Shown here piece by piece: positions 13,728-17,665 of a DNA stretch of 17,665 nucleotides. Under the pieces are notes generated by a model. It saw only the letters and a list, made by a program, of their open reading frames with translations, had not been told where the DNA came from and did no database searches. Positions within the stretch are counted from its first letter, which is position 1, and every line of letters begins with the position of its first letter. This DNA comes from Bacteroidota bacterium (GTDB taxonomy: Bacteria > Bacteroidota > Bacteroidia > NS11-12g > UBA955), in assembly GCA_027488495.1 (NCBI GenBank), contig JAIYBO010000260.1, forward strand, positions 1 through 17,665. The letters run 5' to 3'. The position numbers and the translations under genes were made by a program.

Positions 13728-13735
13728 TAATTTTG
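13728..13735 (+). promoter_or_regulatory. Promoter -7 element for the acyl-CoA dehydrogenase gene
   Basis: TAATTTTG matches TAnnTTTG. It ends 21 nt before ATG 13757 (24 before ATG 13760), so this gene would have a short leader, unlike most others here. Confidence 0.45.
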
Positions 13736-13756
13736 TAAAGATTTATATCAAAAGAC

Positions 13757-14899
13757 ATGATGAATTTTGAATTGACAGAAGAGCATTTGGCGGTGCAACA
13801 AGCGGCACGCGATTTTGCACAAACCGAATTGTTGCCTGGTGTGATTGAGCGCGACAACGAGCAAAAATTTCCTGCAGAACAGATCAAGAAAATGGGCGAA
13901 TTGGGCTTCATGGGAATGATGGTTGACCCCAAATATGGCGGGGGTGGAATGGACACCATTTCATATGTATTGGCGATGGAAGAAATTTCAAAGGTTGATG
14001 CATCGGCGAGTGTTTGTATGAGTGTAAACAACTCTTTGGTTTGTTGGGGTTTGGAGGAGTTCGGTACCGAAGAGCAAAAGATGAAATATTTGGTGGAGTT
14101 GGCAAGCGGTCAGAAAATAGGTGCATTTTTATTGAGTGAGCCAGAGGCAGGTAGTGATGCCACAAGTCAGCGTACAACTGCGGTTGATATGGGTGACTAT
14201 TATTTGATGAATGGCACCAAGAACTGGATTACCAATGGTAATTCGGCGAGCTATTATTTGGTCATTGCTCAAACCGATGTAGACAAGAAGCACAAAGGCA
14301 TCAACGCATTCATCGTGGAGAAAGCTTGGGATGGTGTTACTGTAGGTAAGAAAGAAGACAAGTTAGGAATTCGCGGTAGTGATACACATAGCATTATGTT
14401 CCAAGATGTTAAGGTTCCAAAGGCCAATCGCATAGGCGAAGACGGATTTGGATTCAAGTTTGCCATGAAGGTGTTGAGTGGTGGTAGGATTGGTATTGCT
14501 TCACAAGCGTTGGGTATTGCCAGTGGTGCTTATGAATTGTCTTTGAAATATTCAAAAGAACGTAAGGCGTTTGGTACTGAAATTATGAACCACCAAGCGA
14601 TTGCTTTCAAATTGGCAGATATGGCCACAGAAATCGAGGCGGCGCGTTTGTTGTGTTTGAAGGCAGCTTGGATGAAGGATCAGCACATGAATTATGACCG
14701 TGCGAGTTCAATGGCTAAGTTGTTTGCATCTGAAGTAGCCATGAAAACGGCTGTTGAGGCGGTACAAATTCACGGAGGCTATGGTTATGTGAAAGAATAT
14801 CATGTTGAGCGAATGATGCGTGACGCGAAAATCACACAAATTTATGAGGGAACGAGCGAGGTGCAGCGCGTGGTTATTTCCAGAGATATATTAAAATAA
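13757..14899 (+). CDS. Acyl-CoA dehydrogenase, probably short-chain
   Basis: This FAD flavoenzyme catalyses the alpha-beta dehydrogenation of acyl-CoA, the first step of beta-oxidation or a step in branched-chain and butyrate metabolism. The 380-residue product shows the helical N-terminal domain (FELTEEHLAVQQAARDFA), the signature LLSEPEAGSDA, GTKNWITNG, the FAD/dimer segment around SKERKAFGTEI, and AVEAVQIHGGYGYVKEY. The probable catalytic base is Glu364 in IYEGTSEVQR, the position used by short- and medium-chain enzymes rather than isovaleryl or long-chain types. Two adjacent ATGs (13757 and 13760) could start the protein. Exact substrate is not decidable; butyryl-CoA is the best guess. 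An ETF partner is not in the window. A strong terminator follows. Confidence 0.95.
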   Translation: MMNFELTEEHLAVQQAARDFAQTELLPGVIERDNEQKFPAEQIKKMGELGFMGMMVDPKYGGGGMDTISYVLAMEEISKVDASASVCMSVNNSLVCWGLEEFGTEEQKMKYLVELASGQKIGAFLLSEPEAGSDATSQRTTAVDMGDYYLMNGTKNWITNGNSASYYLVIAQTDVDKKHKGINAFIVEKAWDGVTVGKKEDKLGIRGSDTHSIMFQDVKVPKANRIGEDGFGFKFAMKVLSGGRIGIASQALGIASGAYELSLKYSKERKAFGTEIMNHQAIAFKLADMATEIEAARLLCLKAAWMKDQHMNYDRASSMAKLFASEVAMKTAVEAVQIHGGYGYVKEYHVERMMRDAKITQIYEGTSEVQRVVISRDILK

Positions 14900-14932
14900 T
14901 TAATCATTTATATTGGGTTTAGGCCCGATGGT

Positions 14933-14973
14933 TTAAATAAAAGGGGCGGCCGTTGGTCGCCCCTTTTATTTAA
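14933..14973. terminator. Strong Rho-independent terminator, probably bidirectional
   Basis: A 16-bp perfect stem joins 14933-14948 and 14958-14973. It has an AT-rich base, an AAAAGGGGCG/CGCCCCTTTT core and the 9-nt interior GCCGTTGGT. That interior can close further with two G-C pairs and one G-U pair, leaving a 3-nt loop. The A run on the left arm and the T run on the right arm allow function on both strands. It lies 33 nt after the acyl-CoA dehydrogenase stop and isolates the susC-like gene. Confidence 0.9.
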
Positions 14974-15197
14974 TTACTTGGTGAGTGGATGTTTTTTGAG
15001 AGTGAGTCAATAGAATTTCGAATTTCATAGAAATTTTGGTCGCGCCTTTATTTATTTGGGGTTGGCGCTTATTTAGGGGAGTGGATTTAATAAATGGTGT
15101 AAAAGAAATGGGCTTTTTTTATTCACTTTTATCCGATTTAATTGATTGTTTACCAAAATTTAATTAAAGTTGCTTGTTAAACCAATTTATATAGCCT
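14974..15197. other. Leader region upstream of the susC-like gene
   Basis: This 224-bp gap has no coding region. It contains a tandem GAATTTC repeat (15013-15026), a small hairpin AATTTC-ATA-GAAATT (15021-15035), and two loosely similar stretches of the form GCGC, then TTATTT, then GGGG (about 15042-15061 and 15065-15079). It becomes very AT-rich before the gene. Any of these could bind a regulator; none matches a site I know. Confidence 0.4.
15142..15172 (+). promoter_or_regulatory. Candidate promoter for the susC-like gene
   Basis: TTG (15142-15144), a 20-nt spacer and TAAAGTTG (15165-15172) fit the Bacteroidota promoter with one mismatch in the -7 box (G for T). It would give a leader of about 20 nt before ATG 15198. 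This is the best candidate, not a certain one. Confidence 0.35.
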
Positions 15198-17665
15198 ATG
15201 AATTTTAAAGAATTACTCAAGCCTTTAGCGGCAGCCGTGATTTTGACATCCTCCATCGCAGCAGTGAATGCGCAGACGGCAGGGTCAGCATCCGACACCG
15301 GTAGGGTAGAAGAGGTGGTGGTAACCGCCTTGGGTATCAAAAAACAGCAACGCGCATTGGGTTACGCAGTTCAATCCGTTAAAGGAAAAGAACTTGTGGG
15401 ATCTGGTGAACAGAACGTAGTTCAAGCGTTGAGCTCGAAAGTAGCCGGTGCATTGGTAACCAGTTCGTCTGGTACCCCAGGTGCCAGTTCTAGAATCTTG
15501 TTGCGTGGTGCTGCCACGTTTACTGGAAACAACCAGCCGTTGTTTGTTGTAGACGGAGTGCCCATCGACAACAGTACAGACCAATCAACCGCGGGTGACT
15601 ATCCTTTCAACTCTAATTTGCAAGGGGTAAACAACAGTAACCGTGCGGTGGATATTAACCCAGATGACATCGAGACCATTACTGTATTGAAGGGCCCAGC
15701 TGCGGCGTCTTTATATGGTGTGCGTGGTGCAAACGGTGCCATTATCATCACCACCAAGCGTGGTGCCAAAGGTGGCAAGCGTTTCAGCGCTGAATTGTCG
15801 AGCACTATGGACTGGTCTTCAGTGAACAAACTACCAGCGAAACAATTTGTATACGGCCAAGGTCTTGGTGGCGGTGGTCAGAAAATTGATTCTGCGGGTG
15901 TTCGCAAGAACTTTGCCGGTACCATTCCTGCTGGTTGGAAATTGGTAGATGAAGGTGCTGCCGCTGTAACTCCTAACAGCTGGGGTCCCAAAATTGCTGA
16001 GGGTAAATCCTTTGACAATGCTGGAAATTTCTTCCAAACAGCAATGTCTATGACCAACAACTTGGGTGTGACTGTGAATGGAGAAAACACCTCTGCTCGT
16101 TTTTCTGTGGGTAATACCCAACAAAACGGGATCGTTCCAAACACTACTTTCAAGCGTACTACTGTTCGTGTAAACACAGATAGTCGTGTAACTGATAAGT
16201 TGAGCGTAGGTAGCAGTGTGAACTTGATCAATTCAGGTGGTACACGCGCTCAGAATGGTTCTAACTTGTCTGGTGTAATGTTGGGATTGATGCGCGCTCC
16301 TGCCGATTTTGATTTGATGGGAGGAACGGGAACGGTTGATAAATTCACCAACCTAGACGGATCACAACACCAGTATTTCCCCATTTACGATAACCCATAT
16401 TGGACCGTATATCGCAATCCATTTACCGATGACGTGAATCGTATCATTGGAAACGTGAATGCGCAGTACAAGCCCATGGACTGGTTAACGCTTAATTATC
16501 GCGTAGGAACTGACCAATATACAGATAGTCGTCAGCAAATTTTCGCTGTGGGTTCTTGGCAGCCAGACAATTCACCCGGTGGCGAAGTTTCACAAAATGT
16601 GTTGCGTTACCGTGAATTGTATAGCGACTTGGTGTTGAATGCCAATCGTGAAATCAACAAGGATTTGGGTGTGAATGTGACGTTGGGTAACAACCTAAAC
16701 ACTCGTACATCTAGCGATCAATATTTGAGAGGAAGAGATTTGGCCGTTCCAAACTTCTACAACTTGAGCAATGCTTCAAATTTGTATGCTTCTCAAGGTT
16801 TTGGTACCACGAAGAACGCAGCGATTTTCGGAGGTGCTGAATTCGCTTACAAGAATTTCTTGTATTTAAACGCGAGTGGACGTAATGAGTGGGCTTCTAC
16901 CTTCGGTAATCGCAAGAGCAGCTTCTTCTATCCTTCAGTGAGCGGTTCTTTGGTTTTCTCTGAGTTGATGGAAAAAGGTGGTTTGGTTTCTTTTGGTAAA
17001 ATGCGTGTTGCTTATGCACAAGCGGGTATCAACCCTCCAGCGTATGCTACTCGTACTTACTACGGACAGCCTTTGTACACCGATGGTTTCACCGGTGGTT
17101 TGGGATTCCCTTATTTGGGTCAAAACGGATTTGGACAAGGCGATGGTTTGGGTAACCAAGGTTTGATGCCTGAGCGCAGAACAAGCACAGAATTGGGCTT
17201 CGACGTTCGTATGTTCGACAGTCGTTTGACCATTGATTTGACTTTGTACGAGCAAAAATCAACTGATTTGTTGGTGAGCATGCCTTTGGCCGGTTCAAGC
17301 GGATACGGAAGTGTTCGTCAAAACTCAGGTTCTATGACCAACAAAGGTGTTGAATTGATGTTGGGTGTTACAGCCATCAAAAACAAAAATTTGACATGGG
17401 AAATTGCTGCCAACTTTGGTATGAACAAGAACGAAGTGTTGTCTTTGGCTCCAGGTGTGGATGAAATCAACATCGAATCTGCTTTTGCTAGCATCGGGTC
17501 TTATGCCATCGTTGGACAATCATATGGCTCTATGTATGGTTCACGCGTTTTACGCCACTCTGATGGTTCTATGATCATTGGTGCTAACGGTTTGCCAGTG
17601 TTGAACAATACCCGTGGAAACATTGGTAATCCATACCCAGATTGGATCGGTTCTTTGCGCAATAC
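15198..17665 (+). CDS. SusC/RagA-type TonB-dependent outer-membrane receptor (3' end outside window)
   Basis: The frame is open from ATG 15198 to the right edge (822 full codons). Residues 1 to about 26 form a signal peptide (MNFKELLKPLAAAVILTSSI, ending near VNAQ). The plug domain begins almost at once with VEEVVVTALGIKKQQRALGY, followed by KVAGALVTSSSGTPGASSRI, RGAATF, NNQPLFVVDGVPIDNS, DDIETITVLKGPAAASLYG and GANGAIIITTKRG, all typical of SusC proteins. The beta-barrel follows, and the frame ends in the family pattern NPYPDWIGSLRN. SusC proteins import glycans or peptides with a SusD lipoprotein lid and TonB-ExbBD energy. The carboxypeptidase-regulatory-like domain usually found between signal and plug is absent. 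Codon choice (GGT, CGT, GTT) suggests high expression. A susD partner would be expected just past the edge. Substrate unknown. Confidence 0.95.
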   Translation, partial: MNFKELLKPLAAAVILTSSIAAVNAQTAGSASDTGRVEEVVVTALGIKKQQRALGYAVQSVKGKELVGSGEQNVVQALSSKVAGALVTSSSGTPGASSRILLRGAATFTGNNQPLFVVDGVPIDNSTDQSTAGDYPFNSNLQGVNNSNRAVDINPDDIETITVLKGPAAASLYGVRGANGAIIITTKRGAKGGKRFSAELSSTMDWSSVNKLPAKQFVYGQGLGGGGQKIDSAGVRKNFAGTIPAGWKLVDEGAAAVTPNSWGPKIAEGKSFDNAGNFFQTAMSMTNNLGVTVNGENTSARFSVGNTQQNGIVPNTTFKRTTVRVNTDSRVTDKLSVGSSVNLINSGGTRAQNGSNLSGVMLGLMRAPADFDLMGGTGTVDKFTNLDGSQHQYFPIYDNPYWTVYRNPFTDDVNRIIGNVNAQYKPMDWLTLNYRVGTDQYTDSRQQIFAVGSWQPDNSPGGEVSQNVLRYRELYSDLVLNANREINKDLGVNVTLGNNLNTRTSSDQYLRGRDLAVPNFYNLSNASNLYASQGFGTTKNAAIFGGAEFAYKNFLYLNASGRNEWASTFGNRKSSFFYPSVSGSLVFSELMEKGGLVSFGKMRVAYAQAGINPPAYATRTYYGQPLYTDGFTGGLGFPYLGQNGFGQGDGLGNQGLMPERRTSTELGFDVRMFDSRLTIDLTLYEQKSTDLLVSMPLAGSSGYGSVRQNSGSMTNKGVELMLGVTAIKNKNLTWEIAANFGMNKNEVLSLAPGVDEINIESAFASIGSYAIVGQSYGSMYGSRVLRHSDGSMIIGANGLPVLNNTRGNIGNPYPDWIGSLRN

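Noticed and set aside
15285..17519. Several open frames on the minus strand opposite the susC-like gene
   Set aside because: They are antisense shadows of a long, clearly coding + strand frame; their translations are low-complexity and resemble no family.
1..17665. tRNA, rRNA, CRISPR array, insertion sequence, prophage or toxin-antitoxin and defence genes
   Set aside because: I looked for them and found no support; the genes present are core metabolism, translation and envelope functions.

Overview
The window comes from the chromosome of a member of the Bacteroidota; genus cannot be told from the sequence. The signs are: a SusC/RagA-type outer-membrane receptor; start sites preceded by TAnnTTTG, the Bacteroidota -7 promoter element, rather than purine-rich ribosome binding sites; a long NusB of about 330 residues; a DUF1573 lipoprotein next to yajC and coaE; and a stand-alone ComB-like phosphatase. 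No phage, transposon, CRISPR array, tRNA or rRNA was recognised. Nearly all genes are housekeeping genes.

Left end (1-802): the tail of an AT-rich, unrecognised gene, then a 386-bp AT-rich gap. The gap holds a near-perfect parS (ParB-binding) palindrome at 421-436, two near-consensus DnaA-box-like 9-mers and a hairpin at 714-731. GC skew on the + strand is about zero or slightly negative left of the gap and clearly positive to the right, even across genes on the minus strand. Together these make the gap a candidate origin-proximal or oriC region. This is the most interesting signal in the window, but the evidence is partial.

803-3808 (+): pheS (phenylalanyl-tRNA synthetase alpha), lpxH (lipid A synthesis) and prfA (peptide release factor 1). 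4087-5813 (-): an extended-SDR NAD(P)-dependent epimerase/reductase followed by purQ (purine synthesis). 5884-9346 (+): aroQ (shikimate pathway), then rbfA (30S maturation), a LolC/FtsX-like permease with no ordinary start codon, pth (peptidyl-tRNA hydrolase) and comB-like.

9372-10568 (+): a stand-alone cobalamin-binding domain like the methylmalonyl-CoA mutase C-terminus, with a crotonase-family hydratase. An acyl-CoA dehydrogenase lies further along (13757-14899), so the area carries several acyl-CoA/propionate-type functions. 10585-12044 (+): DUF1573 lipoprotein, yajC (Sec accessory) and coaE (last step of CoA synthesis). nusB converges on coaE from the other strand. 13137-13721 (+): an Isc-type [2Fe-2S] ferredoxin and iscX, two partners of the ISC iron-sulfur assembly system.

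Right end: a very strong hairpin terminator (14933-14973) separates the acyl-CoA dehydrogenase from a SusC-like TonB-dependent receptor that runs off the window at 17665. The receptor lacks the N-terminal carboxypeptidase-regulatory-like domain common in SusC proteins.

A recurring feature is a TAnnTTTG box ending only 4-12 nt before the start codon in nine genes, which implies leaderless or nearly leaderless transcripts. I see no clear new multi-gene system.
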